Shown here in pieces: positions 1 through 10,011 of a stretch of 35,673 nucleotides of DNA (position 1 is its first letter; each line of letters begins with the position of its first letter). Origin of the DNA: an uncultured Lachnospiraceae bacterium (GTDB taxonomy: Bacteria; Bacillota; Clostridia; Lachnospirales; Lachnospiraceae); assembly GCA_902760415.1 (NCBI GenBank), contig CACWGK010000015.1:1-35673 (forward strand). Reading direction: 5' to 3'. A program made the position numbers and the translations under genes. Under the pieces are notes generated by a model. It ran no database searches and was not told the DNA's origin. It saw nothing but the letters and a program-made list of their open reading frames with translations.

Positions 1-296
1 TATCGCTTCTTAGGATAGAACTGATAACGGGAAAGAGCCATCAGATTAGATCCCATCTTGCTTATCTTGGTATGCCTATTATTGGTGATATTAAGTACGG
101 TAATAAAGAAATAAATAAGAGATTTAAAGCTTCGAAAGGAATTAATTCTCAGATGCTTTTTGCGTATGAGATATCATTTCCTAATATAGATGATCTTGTA
201 GATATGAATGTAGATGCATTTGATTATAAGAATCTTTCAGGAAATACATTTTCTGCAAAGCCGCCAAAGAGTTTTGACTTTATTATGAAGGCATAG
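1..296 (+). CDS. RluA-family pseudouridine synthase, C-terminal fragment (cut by window start)
   Basis: This is the 3' end of a gene that begins before the window. The reading frame is open from base 3. The visible part carries the family signature LITGKSHQIRSHLAYLG followed by PIIGDIKYG, which is the conserved C-terminal part of the RluA/RluC/RluD catalytic fold; the catalytic Asp lies upstream and is not visible. The family converts specific uridines of 23S rRNA (or tRNA) to pseudouridine in the cytoplasm. An internal ATG at 72 is not the start, because family homology extends upstream of it. RecU follows 14 bases later, so the two are probably co-transcribed. Which member (RluC, RluD or another) cannot be told from this fragment. 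Confidence 0.88.
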   Translation, partial: SLLRIELITGKSHQIRSHLAYLGMPIIGDIKYGNKEINKRFKASKGINSQMLFAYEISFPNIDDLVDMNVDAFDYKNLSGNTFSAKPPKSFDFIMKA

Positions 297-310
297 GCGA
301 GGTTTAATAT

Positions 311-841
311 ATGGCGACATGGAAAACAAGGGGGCTCCGTGGTTCAGCATTTGAGAGCCTTATCAATTCGACAAATGAATATTATAGAAACTGTAATCTT
401 GCTTTAGTGCAGAAGATACCTACACCTATTACACCCCTCAAGTTTGATTCCGATCGAAAGCTTATCACAGAAGCTTATTTCGAAAAGGATTCTACAGTTG
501 ACTATATAGGTGTTGTTCAGGAGATTGCTGTATGCTTCGATGCAAAGGAATGCAAGAGTGATACATTTTCTCTTCAGAATATTCATGAGCATCAGTTTAA
601 GTTCATGGAAGACTTTGAAAAACAAGGTGGCGTTGCATTTGTCCTTATTCTCTTTACTGAAAGAAATGATATATATTACCTGAGGTTTAGTGAACTAAAG
701 GAATATATAGATAGAGTGAAGGATGGTCATGCAAAGAACTTTAAATATATAGAACTAGATGATGACTATTTCTTAAAGCCAAATGGTCCGGCTCTAGTTC
801 CTTACCTTGAAGGTATAAATAGAGATATAAAGTCTCGTTAA
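311..841 (+). CDS. recU: Holliday junction resolvase RecU
   Basis: At 176 residues this is the usual size for RecU, the Firmicute Holliday-junction resolvase that cuts four-way junctions in recombinational repair and chromosome segregation. Visible family features are an N-terminal RG..FE..IN..N..Y pattern, the metal-binding VDYIGV segment near residue 64, and the nuclease motif FDAKE (Asp...Glu-x-Lys) about ten residues later, as in type II endonuclease folds. The C-terminal half has the Ile-Tyr-Tyr-Leu strand and the terminal PYLEGI helix typical of the family. A weak GAGG lies upstream of the ATG. In Bacillus recU sits next to a penicillin-binding protein gene (pbpA); here it is next to nadE, with a 12-base gap. 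Confidence 0.93.
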   Translation: MATWKTRGLRGSAFESLINSTNEYYRNCNLALVQKIPTPITPLKFDSDRKLITEAYFEKDSTVDYIGVVQEIAVCFDAKECKSDTFSLQNIHEHQFKFMEDFEKQGGVAFVLILFTERNDIYYLRFSELKEYIDRVKDGHAKNFKYIELDDDYFLKPNGPALVPYLEGINRDIKSR

Positions 842-852
842 GGAGGAAAGAA

Positions 853-2820
853 ATGTTTGATTTTTATAGAGTAGCTGCATGTGTACCCAAAGTATTTGTT
901 GGTGACACGGCATATAATACAGATAAAATACTAGAAAAGCTTTCAGAGGCTTATGATTATAAGGCTTCTATAATAGCATTTCCAGAACTTGCTGTAACAG
1001 GTTACAGCTGCCAGGACCTTTTCTTCCAGGATACACTGATGTCTGGAGTTAAGGAGGCGCTTGGACGTATTATAGATAGTACTCTCGATAGAGAAGAAGT
1101 GATTATCGTTGGCGCTCCACTTAAGCTTTCAAATAGACTCTATAATACAGCGTTTGTCATAATGAATACTCGTATTCTTGGAATCAGTGTTAAGACATTT
1201 ATTCCTAATCATAATGAGTTCTATGAGAAGAGATGGTTTGATTCAGCTGATACTCTCAGCACATCATCACTTAGTTTTTCAGAACTTGGAATTGAGCTCA
1301 CTGAAGAGATAAATGATTATGAAATCCCTATTGGCAATAATATCATTTATGATATAAATGGTTCAATAAAGTTTGCTGTTGAAATCTGTGAGGATCTCTG
1401 GGCTCCTATAACTCCATCAAGTATCTATGCCCTTGGAGGAGCTGAACTCATAGTGAATATCTCTGCAAGTAATGAGACTATTGCTAAGAGAGAATATAGA
1501 AAGAATCTTGTAAAGCATCAGTCAGCTGCACTTCACGCTGACTATCTATATGTATCAGCTGGTGCAGATGAATCAACACAGGATCTTATATTCTCAGGTC
1601 ATTCACTTCTTGCCGAGAATGGAACAGTGATAAATGAGAATAAGGACTTTATTGCTACAGACTATCTTCTTATAGCTGACATGGATCTTGGTAAGATCAG
1701 ACATGATAGAAATGTATCAACTACATTTTCAGATGCGGCCTTTAAGTTTAGAGAAGAGATAAGTAAATTAACCACACTTTGTGTATCAGATATAACACTT
1801 CCTTCCTCTGATGGTGAATATGTTATAACATCTAAGAAACCATTTATTCCAGGAACTAAGATTAAGAGAATAAAGAGATGTAATGAGATATTCGAGATGC
1901 AGGTTGGTGGACTTGCTAAGAGACTTAGTCTTACGGGTTCAAAACCAGTTGTTGGTGTGTCAGGTGGTATGGATTCAACATTAACCCTGCTTGTTGCAGC
2001 TCAGGCACTTGCTAAGCTTGGAAAGGATCCAAGTGACCTCGTGGCTATTACAATGCCAGCTTTTGGTACATCAGATAGAACTTATAATAATTCACTTAAT
2101 CTTATAAAGGCTCTTGGAACTGAGCCAATAGTTATAAATATAAAAGATTCCTGTATACAGCATCTTAAAGATCTAGGTCATGATCCTGAGATTCATGATG
2201 TAACATACGAGAATACTCAGGCCAGAGAAAGAACCCAGGTACTTATGGACTATGCTAACAAAATTGGTGGTCTTGTAGTTGGTACTGGTGATCTATCAGA
2301 ACTTGCTCTTGGATGGTGCACTTATAATGGTGACCAGATGAGTATGTACGGAGTTAATGGAAGTATTCCAAAGACACTTGTACGTTGGATGATAGATAGT
2401 GTAGTGGAAAATGATATCTTCCCAAATGCACAGAGTGTACTTAAGGATATACTTGATACACCTATCAGCCCTGAGCTTCTTCCTCCGGATGCTGATGGAA
2501 ATATATCACAGAAAACTGAAGAAGCAGTTGGACCATATGAACTACATGACTTCTTCATATACTATAGCCTCAGATATGGATATAGTCCTTCAAAGATATT
2601 CTTCCTGGCAAAGAAAGCATTTAAAGAAGATTATTCAGAGGAAGAGATTAAGAAGTGGATGACTATGTATTACCGAAGACTGTTTAGTCAGCAGTTTAAG
2701 AGAAGCTGCATGCCAGATGGTGTAAAAGTCGGTAGCGTATCTATGTCACCACGTGGCGATCTAAGAATGCCAAGCGATGCTTCTGCAGCCCTTTGGATGG
2801 CTGAAGTAGAAGCTTTATAA
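853..2820 (+). CDS. nadE: Glutamine-dependent NAD(+) synthetase
   Basis: This 655-residue two-domain enzyme catalyses the last step of NAD biosynthesis: deamido-NAD plus glutamine plus ATP gives NAD. The N-terminal nitrilase-fold glutaminase domain (about 1-300) shows the catalytic triad: Glu45 in FPELAVTGY, Lys114 in VKTFIPN and Cys179 in VEICEDLWAP. The C-terminal synthetase domain has the PP-loop motif SGGMDST at 370-376 and the GTGDLSELALGW segment that binds deamido-NAD. Length fits the glutamine-dependent class rather than the short ammonia-dependent NadE. An AAGGAGG Shine-Dalgarno lies 6 bases before the ATG. The demand for NAD fits an anaerobe that bifurcates electrons from NADH (hyd genes later in the window), although that link is only metabolic. 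Confidence 0.96.
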   Translation: MFDFYRVAACVPKVFVGDTAYNTDKILEKLSEAYDYKASIIAFPELAVTGYSCQDLFFQDTLMSGVKEALGRIIDSTLDREEVIIVGAPLKLSNRLYNTAFVIMNTRILGISVKTFIPNHNEFYEKRWFDSADTLSTSSLSFSELGIELTEEINDYEIPIGNNIIYDINGSIKFAVEICEDLWAPITPSSIYALGGAELIVNISASNETIAKREYRKNLVKHQSAALHADYLYVSAGADESTQDLIFSGHSLLAENGTVINENKDFIATDYLLIADMDLGKIRHDRNVSTTFSDAAFKFREEISKLTTLCVSDITLPSSDGEYVITSKKPFIPGTKIKRIKRCNEIFEMQVGGLAKRLSLTGSKPVVGVSGGMDSTLTLLVAAQALAKLGKDPSDLVAITMPAFGTSDRTYNNSLNLIKALGTEPIVINIKDSCIQHLKDLGHDPEIHDVTYENTQARERTQVLMDYANKIGGLVVGTGDLSELALGWCTYNGDQMSMYGVNGSIPKTLVRWMIDSVVENDIFPNAQSVLKDILDTPISPELLPPDADGNISQKTEEAVGPYELHDFFIYYSLRYGYSPSKIFFLAKKAFKEDYSEEEIKKWMTMYYRRLFSQQFKRSCMPDGVKVGSVSMSPRGDLRMPSDASAALWMAEVEAL

Positions 2821-2846
2821 GATAGAAAAGTAGTAAGGATTATCAA

Positions 2847-4328
2847 ATGGATATTAAGGATACACATATATTAAATCAGGATATTATTCAAAGTGCTCCT
2901 ACCACTGAGCCTGCTCGTCAGGAGTTCTTTATGGATAGATGTCACGAGTTAATCGAAGAGATAATTATAGAAAGTGGTCATAAGCCAACATTTCATGTTG
3001 AGACATTTGGATGTCAGATGAATGCTCATGACTCTGAGAAACTTATCGGAATACTCCTTCGTATAGGTTATGAAGAAGTAGCTACCGAGAAAGAGGCAGA
3101 CTTCATTATATATAATACATGTACTGTTAGAGAAAATGCTAATCAGAAGCTTTATGGTCATCTAGGTTCGCTTAAAAAACGTAAAGAATCTAACAAGAAT
3201 ATGCTTATAGGAATCTGTGGATGTATGATGCAGCAGACTGATGTAGTTGAGTACATTAAATCCAGTTTCGGATTTGTTGATCTGATATTTGGAACTTATA
3301 ACTTCTATAAGCTTGCTGAACTGCTTTTCTATAAACTAACAGAAACAGATAAGAAAACAGTAGTTGAGGTTCTCGATGTACCTGAAACTCATGTTGAAAA
3401 TCTTCCTGAGAAGAGAAAGTATAGCTTTAAGTCTGGTGTAAATATAATGTATGGCTGCAATAATTTCTGTACTTATTGCATAGTTCCATATGTAAGAGGT
3501 AGAGAGAGAAGCAGAACTCCTGAAGATATACTGTGCGAAGTTAATCGACTGGTAAATGAAGGATGTGTGGAGATTATGCTCCTCGGTCAGAATGTTAATT
3601 CTTATGGTATTAATTTCCTAGATGAAAGCGAGACTATAAAGGCACATCCTGACTATGATTTCCCTGATCTACTTTCTGATGTTGCGAAGATTGAAGGACT
3701 TAAACGTATTAGATTTATGACTAGCCATCCAAAGGATTTATCAGATAAGCTTCTTGATGTGATAGCTGCTAATCCAAAGATTGCTCGTCATATTCATTTG
3801 CCTGTACAGGCTGGATCTTCTAGAATACTTAAGGCTATGAATCGTAGATATTCTAAGGAAGATTATCTGGCTCTTGTAGACAAGATAAGAGCAAAGCTTC
3901 CTGATGTTTCTCTTACAACAGATATAATGGTCGGTTTCCCAGGAGAAACAGAGGAAGATATACAGGATACGATTGATGTAATCAGATATGCCAAATATGA
4001 TCAAGCTTTTACATTTATATATTCTATTCGCTCAGGTACGCCTGCTGCTAAAATGGAGCAATTACCTTCAGAGGTTGTAGATAAGAACTTTGAGAAGGTT
4101 CTTGAAGAGGTAAGAAAAGTTTCCGCTCAGTCCTCTAGTCGTTTTGAAGGTCAGACAAAGAGTGTTCTTGTTGAGAGCGTAAATGATCATATGGATGGTT
4201 ATGTTACAGGCAGAATGGATAACAATATCCTGGTACATTTCCCTGGAAATGAAGAACAGATAGGAACTTTTGTTGATGTTAAGCTAGATGAAGCAAAAGG
4301 CTTCTATTACCTTGGACATGCAGTTTAA
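2847..4328 (+). CDS. miaB: tRNA-2-methylthio-N6-dimethylallyladenosine synthase MiaB
   Basis: A radical-SAM methylthiotransferase that converts i6A37 of tRNAs reading UNN codons to ms2i6A37. The UPF0051-type N-terminal domain contains the auxiliary [4Fe-4S] ligands Cys56 (FGCQMNAHDSE), Cys92 (YNTCTVREN) and Cys126 (GCMMQQ). The radical-SAM cluster motif CNNFCTYC has Cys204, Cys208 and Cys211. A C-terminal TRAM-type RNA-binding domain runs from about residue 430 to the end. The roughly 48-residue N-terminal extension before the first domain is common in clostridial MiaB proteins. Its substrate is made by MiaA, encoded about 4.7 kb downstream in the same gene run, with mutS and mutL in between. 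Confidence 0.96.
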   Translation: MDIKDTHILNQDIIQSAPTTEPARQEFFMDRCHELIEEIIIESGHKPTFHVETFGCQMNAHDSEKLIGILLRIGYEEVATEKEADFIIYNTCTVRENANQKLYGHLGSLKKRKESNKNMLIGICGCMMQQTDVVEYIKSSFGFVDLIFGTYNFYKLAELLFYKLTETDKKTVVEVLDVPETHVENLPEKRKYSFKSGVNIMYGCNNFCTYCIVPYVRGRERSRTPEDILCEVNRLVNEGCVEIMLLGQNVNSYGINFLDESETIKAHPDYDFPDLLSDVAKIEGLKRIRFMTSHPKDLSDKLLDVIAANPKIARHIHLPVQAGSSRILKAMNRRYSKEDYLALVDKIRAKLPDVSLTTDIMVGFPGETEEDIQDTIDVIRYAKYDQAFTFIYSIRSGTPAAKMEQLPSEVVDKNFEKVLEEVRKVSAQSSSRFEGQTKSVLVESVNDHMDGYVTGRMDNNILVHFPGNEEQIGTFVDVKLDEAKGFYYLGHAV

Positions 4329-4352
4329 AAAACTATTATAAAGGACTAATTA

Positions 4353-7031
4353 ATGGACTCAAGTACTATTGATAGAACTAAATTATCTCCTATGATGCAG
4401 CATTATCTGGCAACAAAGGATGAACACCCAGACGCTATCCTTTTTTACAGGCTGGGTGATTTTTATGAAATGTTTTTTGAGGATGCCGAAAATGTATCTA
4501 GGGAGCTTGAACTTACTCTTACCGGAAAAGATTGCGGTATGGAGGAGAGGGCTCCAATGTGTGGTATCCCATATCATGCTGCAGAAGTTTATATAGGAAA
4601 ACTTATCGAAAATGGACACAAGGTCGCTATATGTGAGCAGGTTCAGGATCCAAAGCTCGCTAAAGGTCTTGTAGAACGTAAGGTTATCAGAATAGTTACT
4701 CCTGGTACCAGTATGGGAGAGGGCAGTCTATCTGATGACAAAAATAAATATATTATGTGTATCTCTGAAGTTTCTCGCTCTGAAAAATCAGGTGGTACAG
4801 TTTATGGTCTTACAGTTTCAGATATATCTACTGGAGAGTTTGACTGCACAAGTCTAAATAACTCTTCAAAGATTCTGGACGAGATTGTCAGATATCAGCC
4901 TAAAGAAATAATTCTTAGTGAAAATTCAGAATTAGTTAACGATAAAAGATTTATGTCAACCTATCTGGATTTGATCAATAAATTATCTATTACTGAGAGT
5001 AAGGTTCCGGAAAAAAAGTATCAGTATGATGCTTCGAAAACTATTCTTGAAAAGCAGTTTAATGTTCAAGGAATAGAAGGACTTGGACTTAAAGATTTTC
5101 CTGAGATTGTATGTTCATCAGGAGCACTTATAACGTATCTTTATGATACGCAGATGAGCAGTCTTGGGCAGATTAATCATCTAAATCTATATTTTTCTGA
5201 TAATTATATGATCGTAGATTCATCCACCAAGCGTAATCTTGAACTTACCGAGACTATGCGCGATGGTATGAGATATGGATCTCTTCTTTGGGTGCTTGAT
5301 AAGACGAAGACAGCTATGGGTGCTAGAAAACTTAGAAGCTTTATAGAAGCACCACTTATGGATATATCTCTTATAGAAGATAGACTTGATGCTATAGAAT
5401 CACTAAATGTTGGAATCATGAACCGTGATGAGATGAGAGAATATCTTGGTTCAATCTATGATATGGAACGTCTTATGACAAGAATCTCTATGAGAACTGC
5501 AAATCCTAGAGATTTACTTAGCTTTAAGACTTCCTTACATTATCTTCCAGATATCAAGAATCTCTTTAAAGAATTCAGCGGACGTATCTTTGATGAAATG
5601 TATCAGAAGATGGATACACTTCAAGATATATATGAACTTATAGATCGTGCAATCGACGAAGATGCACCTATTACCGTTCGTGAAGGTGGTATATTCAAGA
5701 CTGGATACAATCTTGTTATAGATGATTATAGAGATAAGAAGCTTAATGCTAAGACTATTCTTGCTGATATGGAAGAAAAGGAAAGAGAGAAGACTGGCAT
5801 TAAGAATCTTCGTATAAAGTTCAATCGAGTATTCGGATACTTCTACGAAGTTACTAATTCTTATAAATCTCTTGTACCTGATTACTTTATAAGAAAGCAG
5901 ACTCTTACAAATGCAGAAAGATTTACCACAGATGAGCTGTCACGTCTTTCCAGCGATATTCTTAGCGCAGAAGAGAATCTATATGGGCTCGAATATGATG
6001 AGTTTGTAAAGCTTCGAGACGAACTTTCAAATGAAATAATCAGAGTTCAGCAAACTGCTGATTATATAGCACTTGCGGATGTTTTTGCTTCTTTATCAGT
6101 GGTTGCTGTTAGAGCAAACTATGTAAGACCAGGAATTACAGATAATGGAATAATCGATATAAAGAATGGTCGTCATCCAGTTATAGAAAAGATAATGAAT
6201 AATTCTGAGTTTATTCCAAATGATACATATCTGGATGAACAGGGTAACAGAATTATGATAATTACTGGCCCTAATATGGCTGGTAAATCTACTTATATGA
6301 GACAGACCGCGCTTATAGCACTTATGGCCCAGATTGGTTCATTTGTCCCAGCAGATAGTGCTACTATATCTATATCTGATAGAATATTCACTAGAGTTGG
6401 TGCTAGTGATGATCTCGCTCAGGGACAGTCTACCTTTATGGTTGAAATGAGTGAAGTGGCTAATATTCTTCGAAATGCTACGAAGGATTCACTTATCATA
6501 ATGGATGAGATTGGTAGAGGAACATCTACATTTGATGGTCTATCTATTGCTTGGGCTGTTGTTGAGTATATTGCAGATAAGGAAACCGTTGGTGCTAAGA
6601 CACTTTTTGCAACTCATTATCATGAGCTTACAAATCTTGAAGATAAGCTTTCTTCTGTAAATAATTATTCGATAGCAATTCAGCATGAAGGCGATAGTCT
6701 CGTATTTCTTCGAAAGATTATCCGAGGCGGAGCTGATAGATCTTATGGTATAGAGGTTGCTCGTCTTGCTGGTGTACCTCAGGTTGTAACTGATAGAGCT
6801 AAGGAGATAGCTGCTATACTTAGCGAGGAAGATATTACTGGAAATGCTAAAGATATAAAGGTTATCACTTCTCATAAAGAGACAAAGAAAGAAGCTCCAG
6901 GACAGTTATCTCTCTTTGCGTCTACTGAAGAAATGAATATAACAAATGAACTTAAGAATATGGATTTAGACAACATGACTCCTGTTAAGGCTCTGCTATA
7001 TCTGCAGGAGTTAAAAGAACGACTTAATTAA
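4353..7031 (+). CDS. mutS: DNA mismatch repair protein MutS
   Basis: An 892-residue protein of full family length. The N-terminal mismatch-recognition domain carries the Phe-x-Glu pair (Phe37, Glu39 in GDFYEMF), which wedges into mispaired bases in MutS1-type proteins. The ATPase domain has Walker A GPNMAGKS at 639-646, Walker B with the IMDEIGRGTSTFDG segment, and the FATHYHEL switch. The C-terminus has the PGQLSLF motif and the short helix that promotes dimer/tetramer formation. This marks it as MutS1, not MutS2. mutL begins 9 bases after the stop codon, so the two mismatch-repair proteins are translated from one message. Confidence 0.97.
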   Translation: MDSSTIDRTKLSPMMQHYLATKDEHPDAILFYRLGDFYEMFFEDAENVSRELELTLTGKDCGMEERAPMCGIPYHAAEVYIGKLIENGHKVAICEQVQDPKLAKGLVERKVIRIVTPGTSMGEGSLSDDKNKYIMCISEVSRSEKSGGTVYGLTVSDISTGEFDCTSLNNSSKILDEIVRYQPKEIILSENSELVNDKRFMSTYLDLINKLSITESKVPEKKYQYDASKTILEKQFNVQGIEGLGLKDFPEIVCSSGALITYLYDTQMSSLGQINHLNLYFSDNYMIVDSSTKRNLELTETMRDGMRYGSLLWVLDKTKTAMGARKLRSFIEAPLMDISLIEDRLDAIESLNVGIMNRDEMREYLGSIYDMERLMTRISMRTANPRDLLSFKTSLHYLPDIKNLFKEFSGRIFDEMYQKMDTLQDIYELIDRAIDEDAPITVREGGIFKTGYNLVIDDYRDKKLNAKTILADMEEKEREKTGIKNLRIKFNRVFGYFYEVTNSYKSLVPDYFIRKQTLTNAERFTTDELSRLSSDILSAEENLYGLEYDEFVKLRDELSNEIIRVQQTADYIALADVFASLSVVAVRANYVRPGITDNGIIDIKNGRHPVIEKIMNNSEFIPNDTYLDEQGNRIMIITGPNMAGKSTYMRQTALIALMAQIGSFVPADSATISISDRIFTRVGASDDLAQGQSTFMVEMSEVANILRNATKDSLIIMDEIGRGTSTFDGLSIAWAVVEYIADKETVGAKTLFATHYHELTNLEDKLSSVNNYSIAIQHEGDSLVFLRKIIRGGADRSYGIEVARLAGVPQVVTDRAKEIAAILSEEDITGNAKDIKVITSHKETKKEAPGQLSLFASTEEMNITNELKNMDLDNMTPVKALLYLQELKERLN

Positions 7032-7040
7032 GGGATTATT

Positions 7041-9002
7041 ATGATAAAAGTATTAGATCAACATACTATAGATAAGATAGCTGCTGGCGAAGTTATAGAG
7101 CGTCCTTCATCTATAGTTAAAGAGCTTGTTGAAAACTCTATTGATGCTGGTGCAACCAGAGTAACTGTTGAGATTACTGATGGTGGAACCAGTCTTATTC
7201 GCGTTACTGATAATGGTGCTGGTATAGATGAGTCAGATGTTAGAAAAGCATTTATGAGTCATGCGACAAGTAAGCTGGATAATGTTGATGACCTCCTGAA
7301 TATATCCTCACTTGGATTCAGAGGTGAGGCGCTTTCGACCATATCTGCTGTATCTAAGGTTGAAATGATAACTAAGACTCATGAATCATTAACAGGAACC
7401 AGATACGTAATAGAAGGCGGAAAAGAACTGGAGATGACCAGTATAGGTGCTCCTGATGGAACAACTATTATCTCTAGAGAGATATTTTATAATACACCTG
7501 CAAGACTTAAGTTTCTTAAAACTAATATGACAGAGGGTTCATATATAAATGATATGATGACACATATGGCTCTCTCTAATCCGGATGTTGCTATCAAGCT
7601 TATTTCCGGTGGTAAGGTGATTATAGATACTCAGGGCGATGGAAGACTTAAAGAAACAATCTATTCGCTTTATGGTAAAGAGATAGCTAGAGCGCTTCTT
7701 GATGTTGATTATAAAGATGAAAATATAAAAGTGACTGGTTATATAGGAAAGCCATTTTTATCAAAGGGTAACAGAGGATTTGAGAATTACTTTGTAAATG
7801 GAAGATTTATCAAGAGTCCTGTTGTTAATAGAGCTATTGAAGAAGCGTATAAGACCTATATTATGGTGCATAAGTTCCCATATACAGCTCTCTTCATAGA
7901 ACTTCCTCCTTATATGGTTGATGTAAATGTTCATCCTGCTAAGAGAGAGTTCAGATTTGACGATGAGAAAGCTCTGTTCCATGCTGTATTTTATGCAGTA
8001 AAGGACGCTCTTGCAAATAAAGAGATAATTCCAGAAGCTGACCGTGAATATATAACAGGACCTTCGGTTAAAGAAGTGAAGGAAACTCCATTTGTAACAC
8101 AGGCAAAGTTTGAACCTGTAAAAAACAATGAGTTTATTTCAGAGAATAAGATAGAGCCTACACATGTTTCGTCTTCATTTGAATCCTTCAAAAAACCAAG
8201 TGTTACTCAGGAGGTGCACGATTCATCTTCGTATTCACATCCTAGTCCCGCCTCAGGTTCTGGAAAAGGAAGTTTTAGCATATTAGAGAGCCTTCTTCCA
8301 AAAGATTATATGGAGAAGCTTGATAATAAGAAACTGGTTAATCAGTCTGATGATATACTTCCAAAAGGTTCTTATGAACAGCAGGAATTAACTGAATCTA
8401 GATTTTTATCTGAAGAAGCTAAGGGACATCATAAGATAATCGGTCAGGTATTCAAGACTTATTGGATTACAGAATATGATGGTTCACTTTATCTTATGGA
8501 TCAGCATGCGGCACATGAGAAAGTGAATTATGAAACATTTCTCGCTGAGTTTAAAGAAAGAAAGATTCTTAGCCAGAATATGTATCCACCTGAGGTTGTA
8601 TCCCTAACTAGTACAGAGAAGCAGGCTGTTCTTGAAAATGTAGATTATCTAAAATCTTATGGCTTTGAGATAGAAGAGTTCGGTGGAAATGATGTAAAAC
8701 TCTCTGCTATGCCTGCTAATCTTATAGGACTTGATGGAAGAGAAGTATTTACAGAACTTATATCTTATCTTTCTGAAGGGGTTGATAATGTTACTGAAGA
8801 TATCTTTGTGCGTAAGCTTGCAACTATGGGATGTAAAGCTGCTATAAAGGGTAATCAGGAGATTTCTGAGTTTGAGGTTCGTGACCTTATAGAAAAACTT
8901 ATGAAGCTGAAAGATCCATATACTTGTCCTCATGGTCGCCCAACCCTTATAAGAGTGACAAAAGAAGAGTTAGATAAAAAGTTTAAGAGAATAGTTGAGT
9001 AA
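7041..9002 (+). CDS. mutL: DNA mismatch repair endonuclease MutL
   Basis: At 653 residues this is the endonuclease-proficient type of MutL found in bacteria that lack MutH. The GHKL ATPase domain has ELVENSIDAGA, DNGAGI and LGFRGEALSTI in the first 100 residues. A low-complexity linker spans about residues 335-450 and is rich in Ser, Lys, Pro and Glu. The C-terminal dimerisation domain contains the metal-binding endonuclease motif DQHAAHEKVNYE starting at Asp487, and later GCKAAIKG and the CPHGRPT motif near the end. The product nicks the mismatched strand after loading by MutS. The gene is followed by miaA with a 6-base gap, as in many Firmicutes. Confidence 0.96.
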   Translation: MIKVLDQHTIDKIAAGEVIERPSSIVKELVENSIDAGATRVTVEITDGGTSLIRVTDNGAGIDESDVRKAFMSHATSKLDNVDDLLNISSLGFRGEALSTISAVSKVEMITKTHESLTGTRYVIEGGKELEMTSIGAPDGTTIISREIFYNTPARLKFLKTNMTEGSYINDMMTHMALSNPDVAIKLISGGKVIIDTQGDGRLKETIYSLYGKEIARALLDVDYKDENIKVTGYIGKPFLSKGNRGFENYFVNGRFIKSPVVNRAIEEAYKTYIMVHKFPYTALFIELPPYMVDVNVHPAKREFRFDDEKALFHAVFYAVKDALANKEIIPEADREYITGPSVKEVKETPFVTQAKFEPVKNNEFISENKIEPTHVSSSFESFKKPSVTQEVHDSSSYSHPSPASGSGKGSFSILESLLPKDYMEKLDNKKLVNQSDDILPKGSYEQQELTESRFLSEEAKGHHKIIGQVFKTYWITEYDGSLYLMDQHAAHEKVNYETFLAEFKERKILSQNMYPPEVVSLTSTEKQAVLENVDYLKSYGFEIEEFGGNDVKLSAMPANLIGLDGREVFTELISYLSEGVDNVTEDIFVRKLATMGCKAAIKGNQEISEFEVRDLIEKLMKLKDPYTCPHGRPTLIRVTKEELDKKFKRIVE

Positions 9003-9008
9003 TATTTT

Positions 9009-9971
9009 ATGAAAAAATTAATAGTACTTACAGGCCCGACCGCTGTAGGAAAAACTGATCTCTCCATTAGCCTTGCTAAAAAGATGAATGGAGAGATTAT
9101 CTCTGCTGACAGTATACAGGTCTATAGGGGCTTTGATATTGGCAGTGCCAAGATTACAAAAGAAGAAATGCAAGGTGTACCTCATCATCTTATAGATTGT
9201 TATGATCCTTCATTTCCATTTGATGTTACAGTATTTAAAAATGAAGCTAAAAGGCTAGTGGATGAGATTACTTCAAGAGGCCATATGCCTATAATTGCTG
9301 GTGGTACAGGATTTTATATACAGGCTCTTTTATATGATGTGGATTTTAGTGATGAAGAATCTGATTCAAATGACCGAGAGTATAGAAGGGAACTTGAAGA
9401 ATATCTTGAGAAAACAGGTGATATAGAAAAACTGTATGATGAACTTAAATTGGTTGATCCTGCATCAGCTGAGATAATTCATAAGAATAATCATCGAAAG
9501 GTTATAAGAGCTTTAGAGTATTATCATATCCATGGTAAGCCAATATCAGAACATAATGCCGAAGAGAGACAGAAGAAATCAGTATATGATTCAAGATATT
9601 TTGTCTTGTCTATGAATAGAGATAGACTTTATTCCCGAATTAATAAAAGGGTTGATATTATGAAAGAGGCTGGACTTGTTGATGAAGTACGAGGTCTTAT
9701 GGAGGCAGGCTGCACTTTGGAAATGAACTCCATGCAGGCGATTGGTTATAAGGAAATATATGCTGCTCTTCGTGATAATACTAGCTTAGATGATGCTTTT
9801 GAACAGATTAAGCTGAATACACGTCATTTTGCCAAGAGACAAATGACATGGTTTAGAAGAGAGAAGGATGTTATCTGGCTTGATAAGGATGTATTTTCTG
9901 AAGACTATAATCTTGAGCCTGTCGAGACAGATGAAAATATATTGGAATATATAATTAAACATTCATTTTAA
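9009..9971 (+). CDS. miaA: tRNA dimethylallyltransferase MiaA
   Basis: A 320-residue enzyme that transfers the dimethylallyl group from DMAPP to N6 of A37 in tRNAs reading UNN codons, making the substrate for MiaB. The P-loop GPTAVGKT is at residues 9-16, followed by the SADSIQVYRGFDIGSAK segment that contacts A37 and the AGGTGFYIQALLY motif. The C-terminal part keeps the MEAGC...AIGYKEI and NTRHFAKRQMTWFRR signatures. The ATG is preceded only by a weak ribosome site that lies inside the end of mutL, suggesting translational coupling. After the stop there are 40 bases before the next gene with no clear terminator. Confidence 0.96.
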   Translation: MKKLIVLTGPTAVGKTDLSISLAKKMNGEIISADSIQVYRGFDIGSAKITKEEMQGVPHHLIDCYDPSFPFDVTVFKNEAKRLVDEITSRGHMPIIAGGTGFYIQALLYDVDFSDEESDSNDREYRRELEEYLEKTGDIEKLYDELKLVDPASAEIIHKNNHRKVIRALEYYHIHGKPISEHNAEERQKKSVYDSRYFVLSMNRDRLYSRINKRVDIMKEAGLVDEVRGLMEAGCTLEMNSMQAIGYKEIYAALRDNTSLDDAFEQIKLNTRHFAKRQMTWFRREKDVIWLDKDVFSEDYNLEPVETDENILEYIIKHSF

Positions 9972-10011
9972 ATGAAAGAATAAAGAGAAAAGATAAAACA
10001 AGGTATATACT